DNA from: Sphingorhabdus_B arenilitoris
GTDB lineage: Bacteria > Pseudomonadota > Alphaproteobacteria > Sphingomonadales > Sphingomonadaceae
Assembly: GCF_042651485.1 (NCBI RefSeq)
Contig: NZ_JBHSDH010000013.1
Coordinates: forward strand, 1,302,001 to 1,366,000
Reading direction: 5' to 3'
DNA: 64,000 bases
Shown here: positions 17,709-26,610 of the stretch, piece by piece
Layout: every line of letters starts with the position of its first letter
Position numbering within the stretch: the first letter of the stretch is position 1
The notes under the pieces: generated by a model
Database searches by the model: none
What the model was told of the DNA's origin: nothing
Seen by the model: only the letters and a program-made list of their open reading frames with translations
Translations under genes and position numbers: made by a program

Positions 17709-18555
17709 AATCCAGCCCTATATCGGCGGCAGGGGCGCTTTGCGTCAGGCGGCCGACGCTGATATAATTGACGCCGGTTTCGGCCTTGGCCCTGATAGTG
17801 TCGAGCGTTACGCCCCCAGATGCCTCCGTCACCACGCGGCCCGCGACTATCGCCACTGCCTCTCGCAGCATATCGGCATCCATATTGTCGAGCAGCAAAT
17901 GGGTCGCACCAGCCGCAATGCCAGGTTCAATCTGATCGGTCCGGTCCACCTCCAATATGATCCGTTTGACCCCATGGTCCACCGCACGGCGCACGGCTTC
18001 GGCAACGCCGCCAGCAACCGCGACATGATTATCCTTTATCATCGCCGCATCCCATAGGCCCATGCGGTGATTTTCCGCGCCGCCCATCCGCGTCGCATAT
18101 TTTTCGATCAAGCGCAGCCCGGGTATCGTCTTGCGGGTATCGAGCAAGGTGCAACCCGTCCCCTCAATCCGGCGCACATAATCGCGGGTCATCGTGGCGA
18201 TGCCGGTCAAATGCTGCACCGTGTTGAGCGCGCTGCGCTCCGCGGTTAACATGGCTCGCCCCCTGCCGCGCAGGCGCATCAGGTCGCTGCCCGCCGGGAC
18301 CAATTCGCCCTCCTTCGCCAGAATGTCTATCTCCACATCTGGGTCCAGATGGCGGAAAAACGCCTCCGCAATGGGCAAGCCCGCAACCACACATTCGTGC
18401 CGCGCATCCATCACACCGGTGAAGACCGCATCCGCCGGAATGACGCTTTCCGATGTCACATCATGCCCGCCGCCATAAGCTGGATCGCCCAAATCTTCGG
18501 CAAAGGTGGAGGCAATAAAGCCGGGCAGATCAAAATGGGGAATATTGAAGCTCAT
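17695..18555 (-). CDS. nadC: Nicotinate-nucleotide pyrophosphorylase (carboxylating)
   Basis: NadC joins quinolinate and PRPP to give nicotinate mononucleotide and CO2 in de novo NAD synthesis. The 286-residue length is normal, and the conserved TRKTIPGLRLIEKYA, GGAENHRMGLWDAAMIKDNH and EASGGV segments for quinolinate/PRPP binding are all present. NadA, which makes quinolinate, lies 2 kb upstream on the same strand, separated by a beta-lactamase-like gene and a lipoprotein gene. No nadB is seen between them. Confidence 0.95.
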   Translation of the reverse strand: MSFNIPHFDLPGFIASTFAEDLGDPAYGGGHDVTSESVIPADAVFTGVMDARHECVVAGLPIAEAFFRHLDPDVEIDILAKEGELVPAGSDLMRLRGRGRAMLTAERSALNTVQHLTGIATMTRDYVRRIEGTGCTLLDTRKTIPGLRLIEKYATRMGGAENHRMGLWDAAMIKDNHVAVAGGVAEAVRRAVDHGVKRIILEVDRTDQIEPGIAAGATHLLLDNMDADMLREAVAIVAGRVVTEASGGVTLDTIRAKAETGVNYISVGRLTQSAPAADIGLDFAQV

Positions 18556-18724
18556 AGTCTGTTGATTCCAAAGTTGCCAAAGTTACCAGCCCGGTAGGGG
18601 CATTTCATGAGAGTTTTTGCAGACGTTATATCGAGAGATAATGGCATGGAGCGGGCTTAGCATGAAGCCAAACCGGAAGAACAGAAATTTTGCCCCAGCC
18701 TTCGAATGATCCGCTTATCGAGGA

Positions 18725-19933
18725 TCAAGACCGGCACATCCCCGCCTCATCACAAGCAATCACGCTGCGGGTTACCGCCTGCATCATCTCCTGCCGTTCC
18801 TTCACGCTGCGATTGGTGGAACCGATCATCACCGTCAGGATATAGCGGCGGCCATCGGGCGCGGTCAGAATGCCGACATCATTATAGGCGGTGGCAAGCT
18901 GTTTCAGCACCTGACCCGTGCCGGTTTTATGCGGCAGGGTCCAGCCGGACTGCGCCACGCCAGCCGCATCGGGAGTAAGGCCGGGATCAGCGCCGGGCGC
19001 AGCAGGGGGCAATCCCCCGCGCAGCCGCTGCGGCCCGGTTTTTGACTGGCCCATTAAACCAATCAGATAAGCCGATGTCTGCGGGCGCAGCAATTTGCCC
19101 TGCGCCAATAGGCCCAGCCCCTTTGCATAGCCGCGCGGCGTCGCGCCATCGGGCGGATCGGCGAGATACGCGCCCAGCGCCTTGGCGCGATGGTCAAAGG
19201 GCAACGCCGCCCGCGCGGTCCAGAAATTCCGGCCATAGCTATAGGCGCTGCGCCACTGCATCCCGGCAATGCCCATTTGCAAATCGGTCTCGCTCGTCGC
19301 CATTTGTATCTCGCTGAGGCCGCGCGATGCCAAAAAGCGCATTACCCCGGCCTGCCCGCCCGCTTGCCGGAACAGCACGGCATTGGCGGTATTGTCGCTT
19401 TGCGTCATGGCATAGCGCAGCAATTCGGCAATGCTGACCTGATAACGCCCGGCGGCCAATATCTGTTTTCGGATCGGTTGGTGGAATATCGACAGGTCCG
19501 CGCTGGTCAGGGTCAGCTGCTGATCCAGCGTCAATTCGCCCCGGTCCACGCGGTCCAATATGGCGGCAGCGACCCATAATTTTGACAGGCTTTGTTGCGG
19601 CAAGACCATATCGCCGTTAAATTCCGCGCTCCAGCCGCCACCGGCAGGCTGCACAATAATGCCGACATCACCGCCGAAAGCTTCGCCCAAAGCGGCTACC
19701 TGCTGCTCCAGTAGCCGGGGCGGTTCGGGGGCGGAGGCCGTGTCATTGGATGATCCGGGTTGGACGCTGCTTTCTGCCGCGACAACGCCGCTATCGCTGG
19801 CCAGCGCCTGTTCCTCGCCCAATATCCGCAGCCATACGTAAGCAGCAAGCACCGCCAGCACGAGCGGTATGCCCAGCCAAAGCCAATGCACCGATGCCCG
19901 CCGCCGGGGCCGTTTCAAGATATGCTGCGCCAT
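18725..19933 (-). CDS. Membrane-anchored class A beta-lactamase-like serine hydrolase
   Basis: The 402-residue protein begins with a basic stretch and an uncleaved-looking membrane helix (about 17-36), then a Ser/Pro linker. All class A motifs are present in order: SLSK (Ser115, Lys118), SDN (179-181), Glu215 exactly 34 residues after the SDN Asn as in Glu166, and KTG (336-338). The omega-loop motif reads ETDLQ, with Gln where most class A enzymes have Asn170. Extra segments before and after the SKTGPQRLRGGLP loop make it about 100 residues longer than classical enzymes. It could be a beta-lactamase or a related D,D-peptidase or esterase. Confidence 0.85.
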   Translation of the reverse strand: MAQHILKRPRRRASVHWLWLGIPLVLAVLAAYVWLRILGEEQALASDSGVVAAESSVQPGSSNDTASAPEPPRLLEQQVAALGEAFGGDVGIIVQPAGGGWSAEFNGDMVLPQQSLSKLWVAAAILDRVDRGELTLDQQLTLTSADLSIFHQPIRKQILAAGRYQVSIAELLRYAMTQSDNTANAVLFRQAGGQAGVMRFLASRGLSEIQMATSETDLQMGIAGMQWRSAYSYGRNFWTARAALPFDHRAKALGAYLADPPDGATPRGYAKGLGLLAQGKLLRPQTSAYLIGLMGQSKTGPQRLRGGLPPAAPGADPGLTPDAAGVAQSGWTLPHKTGTGQVLKQLATAYNDVGILTAPDGRRYILTVMIGSTNRSVKERQEMMQAVTRSVIACDEAGMCRS

Positions 19934-20012
19934 GAGGCTTTATATCGCAGATTTATGCGGGCGATAAGCGTGTTAACTTTGATTTGCCGAATGTATTCAA
20001 GAGCAAAGCCAA

Positions 20013-20588
20013 TCAATAGGCGTATTTCGGGGCACTTTTACCGATATAAGCTTCACTAACCTCAATCGCCTCTCTCTCGGTCGGAATGAGATTATTGGAG
20101 AAAACCTGTTTTTCCAACAAAACCTGCCGGATCATATCTTTAGGGCCAAGCGTTTCAAACTGCCTGACATGAACAAATTCATGTGCCTTGACCCAACGCG
20201 CCGAACTATATTTGGGTTTTATAAAAATTCCGTACCCCATTGCCATCGCGCCTGCGCGTGATTGATTGTCTTTCTTACCAGTAACGGGATCAGTGAAGAT
20301 AGGAAAATTGCCGGTTACATAAATGCGGATTTTTTCAGGATGGGTTACACCAACAGCCTTAGCATCGGTTATTTCGGCCTGAGTTAAAGATCTTCCAAGT
20401 TTTAACGCTGCTTCCTGTGTCTTTTCAAAAAACTGCAAAGCTGCGGGAAACTGAGCGTCTATTTTTACTCGGGTCTGGACCGACGGATTTTGATATTCAG
20501 ACAATTGTTCCTTAGTAAATTCTGGCGGGATACTGTTGCAAGCACCCAGCGCAATGAACAATGCTATGGGAAAGTTTAATCTATTCAT
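20013..20588 (-). CDS. Putative HEXXH-motif lipoprotein
   Basis: The ATG at 20588 follows a GGGAGA site and gives 191 residues with a lipoprotein signal ending at Cys17 (ALGAC). The mature part has a zincin-type motif HEFVH (136-140), followed by PTEREAIE about 35 residues later, which could supply a third glutamate ligand. An RIYVTGNFPIF segment and MGYGIFI strand precede the motif. This suggests a membrane-tethered metallopeptidase or a degenerate relative; no named family is recognised. It lies between nadA and the beta-lactamase-like gene on the same strand. Confidence 0.7.
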   Translation of the reverse strand: MNRLNFPIALFIALGACNSIPPEFTKEQLSEYQNPSVQTRVKIDAQFPAALQFFEKTQEAALKLGRSLTQAEITDAKAVGVTHPEKIRIYVTGNFPIFTDPVTGKKDNQSRAGAMAMGYGIFIKPKYSSARWVKAHEFVHVRQFETLGPKDMIRQVLLEKQVFSNNLIPTEREAIEVSEAYIGKSAPKYAY

Positions 20589-20671
20589 GCCTTTCTCTCC
20601 CATGGTTTTCCAAGCATAAGGACCGTTTGCACACTTCTCCCTTGCTAATCTGATTTAACAGCAGTGCGAAG

Positions 20672-21688
20672 TCATGATTTATGCATCAAATCCATCGGGC
20701 CCAGATCGCCATAGGTGGCTTTGCCGCCGGTCATATCGAGCATGCGGGTCAGGCTGCGGCGTGCGCCGTTCATCACGTCTTCTTCCAGATGGATTTGCGG
20801 GGTCAGGTCGCGCAATGCCACATAGAGTTTCTCCAGCGTGTTGAGCGCCATATAAGGGCAGATATTGCACGCGCAATTGCCGTCCGCGCCGGGCGCGCCG
20901 ATGAAAGTTTTTCCCGGCACTGCTTTTTCCATCTGGTGGATGATATGCGGTTCGGTGGCGATGATCACCGTATCACTGTCTGTTTCTTTGGCGAATTTCA
21001 GGATCGCGCTGGTGCTGCCCACCATATCGGCATGGTCGATAATATGCGGCGGGCATTCGGGATGGGCGGCAACGGGCGCGCCGGGATGCTGCGCAATCAG
21101 CTTGAGCAGCTCGGTCTCGCTAAACGCTTCATGGACGATGCACACGCCCGGCCATAACAGCATATCGCGGCCGAATTTGCGGTTCATATATCCGCCCAGA
21201 TGCCGGTCGGGACCAAAGATGATTTTCTGTTCCGGCGGGATTTGGGCGATGATCGTCTCGGCGCTGCTGCTGGTCACGATGATGTCGGACAATGCCTTCA
21301 CCTCCGCCGAACAGTTGATATAGGTCAGCGCGATATGATCGGGATGCGCCTCGCGAAATTTGCGGAATTTTTCGGGCGGACAGCTATCCTCCAGGCTGCA
21401 TCCCGCCTTCATATCGGGCAGGATAACGGTTTTTTGCGGGGACAGGATTTTTGCGGTCTCGGCCATGAATTTCACCCCGCAAAAGGCAATCACATCCGCA
21501 TCCGTTTCCGCCGCCTTGCGCGATAGTTCGAGGCTGTCTCCAACAAAATCGGACAGATCCTGAATTTCCGGTTTTTGATAATAATGGCCTAGGATAACCG
21601 CATTACGCTCATTTTTCAGCCGCGCGATCTCGTCCAGCAAGTCGGTCCCGGTGGGCATGGCGCTTTTTTGAGAAACGGGGGCGTTCAT
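20672..21688 (-). CDS. nadA: Quinolinate synthase A
   Basis: NadA condenses iminoaspartate with dihydroxyacetone phosphate to quinolinate, using a [4Fe-4S] cluster. The 338-residue protein has HYYQKPEIQDLSDFVGDSLELS, GCSLEDSCPP, the GPDRHLGGYMNRK region and cysteines in NCACNICP that include a cluster ligand. Length and motifs match the bacterial NadA family. It is followed at 84 bases by the HEXXH lipoprotein gene and lies just downstream of the DUF4230 gene (11-base gap), so it may be expressed from a longer transcript. Confidence 0.96.
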   Translation of the reverse strand: MNAPVSQKSAMPTGTDLLDEIARLKNERNAVILGHYYQKPEIQDLSDFVGDSLELSRKAAETDADVIAFCGVKFMAETAKILSPQKTVILPDMKAGCSLEDSCPPEKFRKFREAHPDHIALTYINCSAEVKALSDIIVTSSSAETIIAQIPPEQKIIFGPDRHLGGYMNRKFGRDMLLWPGVCIVHEAFSETELLKLIAQHPGAPVAAHPECPPHIIDHADMVGSTSAILKFAKETDSDTVIIATEPHIIHQMEKAVPGKTFIGAPGADGNCACNICPYMALNTLEKLYVALRDLTPQIHLEEDVMNGARRSLTRMLDMTGGKATYGDLGPMDLMHKS

Positions 21689-21699
21689 TGCATTTGCTC

Positions 21700-22383
21700 C
21701 TATTGGCTTTCGATTTCGCGGATGACATCCGCAATTGGACGCGATTCATCCCATCGGTCAAGATTTTCTCCGCCTTCAAACGGGAATTTGACCACAATTT
21801 TTATATTGCTTTTGCCCGCCGCCTCCAAGGGCAGGCGCGCCAATGCGGCCACGGCCTCTTTCGCGCCCGCCCGCGCTTTTTGCAGATTTTCAGGCGAGCG
21901 GGCAAATTTCTGCGCCCGCGCCCGCACCGCCGATGCCGCGCGTTGATTAAGGTTCAGCCCAGCCTCCCGTGAAATATAAATGCCCGATTGCTGCGTCACG
22001 GCGCGGCTTTCATCGACGTTGGGCGAGCCGACCTGAACATCAGGAATCGCAACGATCAACGTGCGGCTGTCCTCATCCCAGCGCCAATCGCTCGCGTCCG
22101 CATCCGAAAGGTCGACCAGATAATCGACGGTGAACGGCACGGATTTGGTTTGCGTCGATTTCAATATCCCGAAAAAGCCATCATCGCTGCTTCTCGCGAC
22201 GATCCGGCCGTCAATTGCCGCGACCTTAATCTGCCGCGCGGCGCGAAATTGCTGTTCCAACACACGGCTGCTGTCGAGGCCCAATTGCAACTCGGCCTGT
22301 TCCTGACCCCGGCGTGCCTGCCACCCCCACAGCAGCGCCCCGAGTAACGCCAGAACGAGCACGATGATCGCGACTTTACGCAT
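21700..22383 (-). CDS. DUF4230 domain membrane-anchored protein
   Basis: The 227-residue protein has an N-terminal membrane helix (about 3-22), then a periplasmic domain with segments (VDYLVDLSDAD, SRTLIVAIPDVQVGSP) resembling DUF4230 proteins, and ends in a conserved-looking IKIVVKFPFEGG strand. Function of DUF4230 is unknown. Its start overlaps the stop of the metallo-hydrolase gene by 8 bases and its stop lies 11 bases before nadA, so it is in the middle of a transcriptional run. Confidence 0.75.
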   Translation of the reverse strand: MRKVAIIVLVLALLGALLWGWQARRGQEQAELQLGLDSSRVLEQQFRAARQIKVAAIDGRIVARSSDDGFFGILKSTQTKSVPFTVDYLVDLSDADASDWRWDEDSRTLIVAIPDVQVGSPNVDESRAVTQQSGIYISREAGLNLNQRAASAVRARAQKFARSPENLQKARAGAKEAVAALARLPLEAAGKSNIKIVVKFPFEGGENLDRWDESRPIADVIREIESQ

Positions 22384-23314
22384 CGATCAGCCGCCAACTC
22401 TCGCCCTCTGCAACCGTCACTCCGCGCCGCTGTAAATCAATTAAATGGGCCAGTACACTGCGCCCCGCCGCGCCATTTAAGCGCGGGTCGAGCCCTTTAT
22501 ACATCACCGCGACCATATCGGCTATCGCCTGCGGCCCGTCGCCAAGGCATTTGAGTATCTGCCGCTCGCGCTGCCGCCTATGCCCGATCATGCCGCGCAC
22601 AAGCTGTTTCGGTTTGGTGATTGCAGGGCCGTGCGCGGGATAATAAACGGCATCCTCACGCTCATATAATTTCTGCAAGCTGGCCATATAGGCGGCCATA
22701 TCGCCGTCGGGCGGGCTGACCACGCTGGTCGACCATTTCATCACATGGTCGCCTGTGAACAAAGCGCCGCTTTGGGTCAGGGCATAACACAGATGGTTGC
22801 TGGTATGGCCGGGAGTTGCCACGGCTTCCAATGTCCAGCCAGCGCCAGTAACCTGCTCCCCATCGGCGAGGACGTGGTCGGGGTTATAATCCGGGTCAAA
22901 GGCGCTATCGGCACGCGGGCCGGTGTCGGTCAATGCCAATGGGGCACAGCCGATGATCGGCGCACCGGTTGCCTGTTTCAACGGCGCGGCGGCGGGGCTG
23001 TGGTCGCGGTGCGTGTGGGTGCACAAAATCGCAGTGACTTTCGCCGTTCCCACCGCCCGCAATATCGCCTCCACATGGCCTTCCCCATTGGCGTCATTGG
23101 GCTGAAGCGGATCCCCAACGCTCAGCCCGCTGCCCGCTGGCCCCGGATCAATCACCGCAATTTCCGAGCCTGCACCTACCAGCCATGTCTGCGTTCCGGT
23201 AAAGGTATAAGGCGACGGATTGGGCGCAAGCACGCGGCGGACCAGCGGCTCATGCTGCTGCGTCTGTCCTGCACGGATGCTATCGGGCCAGTTGTCTTCG
23301 TCCATGGTTTCCAT
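22376..23314 (-). CDS. Metallo-beta-lactamase fold hydrolase (LACTB2-like)
   Basis: The 312-residue protein has the MBL zinc motif THTHRDH, then a conserved TPGHTSNHLCY His and a TGDHVMKW Asp/His, and an AHGPAI histidine, so both metal sites look complete. A C-terminal winged-helix-like extension (from about 235) resembles the LACTB2 / acyl-hydrolase-like group. It could be a ribonuclease or thioester hydrolase; substrate unknown. Start codons at 23314 and 23305 are both possible. It is divergent from the M16 peptidase genes. Confidence 0.85.
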   Translation of the reverse strand: METMDEDNWPDSIRAGQTQQHEPLVRRVLAPNPSPYTFTGTQTWLVGAGSEIAVIDPGPAGSGLSVGDPLQPNDANGEGHVEAILRAVGTAKVTAILCTHTHRDHSPAAAPLKQATGAPIIGCAPLALTDTGPRADSAFDPDYNPDHVLADGEQVTGAGWTLEAVATPGHTSNHLCYALTQSGALFTGDHVMKWSTSVVSPPDGDMAAYMASLQKLYEREDAVYYPAHGPAITKPKQLVRGMIGHRRQRERQILKCLGDGPQAIADMVAVMYKGLDPRLNGAAGRSVLAHLIDLQRRGVTVAEGESWRLIDA

Positions 23315-23353
23315 GTGGCAGTTTATCGGGCTGATATAAAGGGGGTACCGGCA

Positions 23354-23380
23354 CGCAGGGCAAAAAAGCCTTGCGTTTTT
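23354..23380 (+). terminator. Hairpin with T-run in the divergent region upstream of the M16 genes
   Basis: An 8-bp stem (23354-23361 with 23368-23375, one G-U pair, loop of six A) is followed by five T on the plus strand. It has the shape of an intrinsic terminator but sits in front of the first M16 gene and behind nothing on the plus strand. It could be an attenuator in that gene's leader or chance. Confidence 0.35.
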
Positions 23381-23474
23381 CGCCGGATAGATATGTCGTT
23401 TGTCGAACGGCCATAGGCTAAACCGCCGCTATCCGTAATAGATATGCCATATTCCAAACTGGGGAGCATTATTG

Positions 23475-26369
23475 ATGAAATTTCGTTTGAAACGCAGCAG
23501 CTTATTCATTGTATCGGCAATTGCCCTGTCGGTATCCATGCCCGTATCGCAAGTGCTCGCACAGGAAAATACGGCCGCACAAACAACGCCTGCTGCCCCG
23601 ATGACTGTAACGCCATGGGGCCATCAATCGATCGATATCCCTGCCGATCCTGCTGTGCGTTACGGCGTGCTGGAAAATGGTATGAAATATGCGCTGCGCA
23701 AAAATGAAACACCGAAAGGCACAGCGGTCGTTCGGATGAAGGTCGCCATGGGTTCAGTCGCAGAGGCCGACAACGAACAAGGCCTTGCGCATTTTTTGGA
23801 GCATATGGCGTTTAACGGTTCCAAAAATGTTCCCGAAGGCGAGATGGTCAAGATATTGGAACGGCAAGGTTTAAGCTTTGGGGCCGATACCAACGCCTAT
23901 ACCAGCTTTGATGAGACGGTATACAAGCTCGACCTGCCCAAAACCGACGATAAAACTGTCGATACGGCGCTATTCCTAATGCGCGAAACGGCGAGCAATT
24001 TGACTATCGCGCCCGAAGCAGTGGACCGGGAGCGCGGTGTTGTCCTATCCGAAATGCAGTTCCGAAACAGCCCTGGCCTGCGGCAGTTTAAGCAACAGAT
24101 TAAATTTGAAGCGCCCGACACCGCTTTTGGCACGCGCCTTCCCATCGGTGCGGAAGAGGTTTTGAAAACCGCGCCTGCCGAGCGGATCAGAGGCCTGTAT
24201 GAACGCTATTATCGCCCGGAAAATACGACATTGGTCATTGTTGGTGACTTTGATGTCGATGCGATGGAAGCAAAGATCAAAAAGGATTTTGCAGACTGGC
24301 AAGGCGTCGGCGAACCCGGCGCGCCGATGGAATTTGGCACCGTCGACCCCAACCGGGCCTTTGCCATCAGCAGCTTTGCCGACCCCGCGGTCAGCAGCGA
24401 AGTGGAAATGACTATCCTCAAACCCTATGCCCGCGAAGACGACAGCAAAGCAAAATATAAAACGGACTTTTTTAAATCCGTAGCCAACAGCATCATGAGC
24501 CGCCGTTTTCAGAAACTGGCGCTGGCCAGTGATGCGAAAATCCGGGGCGGCTCTGTATCGTTTAGCGACCTTTACGGGGTCGTTGACCAAATCAGTCTTG
24601 CCATCAACGCAAAGGAGGGTGATTGGAAAACCGGTTTGATGGTCGGTGAACAGGAATTACGCCGCGCCCTGACTTACGGTTTTACCCAGGCGGAGCTGGA
24701 CGAAACGCTCGCCAATTTCGACACTTATTTTAAAGATCAGGCTGAGCAAGCGGATACCCGGCGTAACCAGCAATTGGCCGATGCAATCATTGGGTCGGTT
24801 GACAAAAAAACCATCATCACCGCGCCTAAGGATGATCTCGCCATCTATATGGAATTGCGTCCAGCGATGACATTGGATGCCATCAACGAATTTTTCAAAT
24901 CGGCCGTATCGCGTCCTCCAAATACTCTGTTCATCACGGACAAAAAGGCAATTGAAAATGTCCAAGGCGAAGCAATGGCGGTTCTGGCGGAAAGCATGAG
25001 GGTTGCGGTCGACGCCCCCGAAGAGGTCGTGACGAAAGCCTTTGCCTATGACAATTTTGGCAAAGCAGGCACCATTGCTGCCGACAATATGATTGACGAT
25101 TTGGGCATTCGCACGATCCGCTTTGCCAATAATGTGAAATTGAACCTGAAAAAAACCGACTTTGAAAAAGGTAAGGTCCGTTTCTCGCTGCGTTTTGGCA
25201 ATGGGCAATTGTCCTTTCCGCAAGATAAGGGCAGCTTAGCCACCTTTATGCAATCCATGTCGGCCACAGGCGCGCTAAAAGAACATGATGCTGTCGAATT
25301 GCGCCGGATCCTTGCCGGGCGCAATGTCAGCACCGGATTATCGGCAGGAACAGATAGCTTTGGCACATCGGGAACCACCATCGCCGACGACCTTTCAATG
25401 CAGATGAAAATCCTCGCCGCTTTCGTCACTCAGGGCGGATACCGCAGCGAAGCCGACGGCGTTTGGCAAAATGCGGTTGATGGCTTTGCGGCGCAGCTTG
25501 ACGCCTTGCCGCAAAATATTGCTCGCTTCACTGTTCCCAGGATGCTGGCCAATGGCGACACGCGCTTTGGCATCGGCAGCGCGGAGGAATTAAAAGCGCG
25601 CAATATTGCAGATGTAAAGGCTGTGCTGGAACCGATTGCGATGACGGCACCAGTTGAAATTGCGATTGTCGGCGATTTTGACGAAGATGGCGCGATTAAG
25701 GCCGTGGCGGAAAGCTTTGGCGCATTGCCGCAGCGGTTGGCATCATCCGAAGTTGATCCTGCGGCCCGGGCAGTGTCCTTCACCGCCGATCGCGGTGTGA
25801 AAACTTTATATCATAAAGGCGCAGCCGATCAGGGCTTACTGCTCGCTTATTGGCCGACCACCGACGATAGCGATTTGAAATCCGAAGCCATCCGTGATCT
25901 GACCGCAGAGGCGATGAGCCTATTGTTGCTTGATGAAATCCGCGAAAAATTGGGCGCGACTTATTCGCCCAGCGCCAGCAGCTTCGCTTCGGATGACTTT
26001 ACCGGCTATGGTTATATCAGCAGCTTTGTCATCGCCGCGCCAGATAAGATGGATGTCATCTCCAAAGCTGTCAAAGAGGTGACCCAGCAAATGCGCGATG
26101 CGCCAGTCAGCGACGATGTTCTGCTGCGCGCGCGTCAGCCGATTATGGAGCGGTTTGAAAAACAATTGCGCGAAAATGGCTTCTGGCTTGGGCTCGCTGG
26201 AATTGCCCAAGGCAAACCAGACCGGGTGGAGCGCTATCGCCAGCAAAAAGCCCTGTTCGAAGCGGTTACCACCGCCGATATTCAAGCAGCAGCTCAGCAA
26301 TATTTGAAAGATGCGGATAATCTGGAATTCCGGATTGTAAGCGACAAGACACAATCAGGAACAGAGTGA
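23475..26369 (+). CDS. Secreted M16 family zinc peptidase, first of a tandem pair
   Basis: ATG 23475 follows a GGGGAG site by eight bases and gives 964 residues. A signal peptide (about 1-29) is followed by the M16 active-site motif HFLEH (106-110) and a downstream glutamate in DRERG (Glu186), which is the expected third zinc ligand spacing. The protein has the full duplicated M16 layout: a catalytic N-half and an inactive C-half with a second LGATYSPSASS segment. It probably degrades or processes peptides in the periplasm. A close paralogue follows; a strong terminator lies just after this gene. Confidence 0.92.
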   Translation: MKFRLKRSSLFIVSAIALSVSMPVSQVLAQENTAAQTTPAAPMTVTPWGHQSIDIPADPAVRYGVLENGMKYALRKNETPKGTAVVRMKVAMGSVAEADNEQGLAHFLEHMAFNGSKNVPEGEMVKILERQGLSFGADTNAYTSFDETVYKLDLPKTDDKTVDTALFLMRETASNLTIAPEAVDRERGVVLSEMQFRNSPGLRQFKQQIKFEAPDTAFGTRLPIGAEEVLKTAPAERIRGLYERYYRPENTTLVIVGDFDVDAMEAKIKKDFADWQGVGEPGAPMEFGTVDPNRAFAISSFADPAVSSEVEMTILKPYAREDDSKAKYKTDFFKSVANSIMSRRFQKLALASDAKIRGGSVSFSDLYGVVDQISLAINAKEGDWKTGLMVGEQELRRALTYGFTQAELDETLANFDTYFKDQAEQADTRRNQQLADAIIGSVDKKTIITAPKDDLAIYMELRPAMTLDAINEFFKSAVSRPPNTLFITDKKAIENVQGEAMAVLAESMRVAVDAPEEVVTKAFAYDNFGKAGTIAADNMIDDLGIRTIRFANNVKLNLKKTDFEKGKVRFSLRFGNGQLSFPQDKGSLATFMQSMSATGALKEHDAVELRRILAGRNVSTGLSAGTDSFGTSGTTIADDLSMQMKILAAFVTQGGYRSEADGVWQNAVDGFAAQLDALPQNIARFTVPRMLANGDTRFGIGSAEELKARNIADVKAVLEPIAMTAPVEIAIVGDFDEDGAIKAVAESFGALPQRLASSEVDPAARAVSFTADRGVKTLYHKGAADQGLLLAYWPTTDDSDLKSEAIRDLTAEAMSLLLLDEIREKLGATYSPSASSFASDDFTGYGYISSFVIAAPDKMDVISKAVKEVTQQMRDAPVSDDVLLRARQPIMERFEKQLRENGFWLGLAGIAQGKPDRVERYRQQKALFEAVTTADIQAAAQQYLKDADNLEFRIVSDKTQSGTE

Positions 26370-26413
26370 GTCTTCATACAATCGGCTAATTTAGTCCGGT
26401 TGCAAAAATTGAG

Positions 26414-26448
26414 AAAGGCAGGCCCGGTCATACGGCCTGCCTTTTTTT
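26414..26448 (+). terminator. Rho-independent terminator after the first M16 peptidase gene
   Basis: A perfect 8-bp GC-rich stem (26417-26424 with 26434-26441), extended by A-T pairs, is followed by seven T. It should end the first M16 transcript, implying that the second M16 gene has its own promoter in the following 160 bases. Confidence 0.88.
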
Positions 26449-26610
26449 CTGTGAGTATGGCAACTATGTTGCTCATTGAATATGGGCCAAATTTTTGTTG
26501 GTCGACCGATTTTCCCCCTTCGTGGGACTATGATGCCGTTCATCGAAAACGATATGCAATCGATGCGGTTTTCCTCTCAATTTATTAGCATATTTTATGG
26601 GGAGCACATG

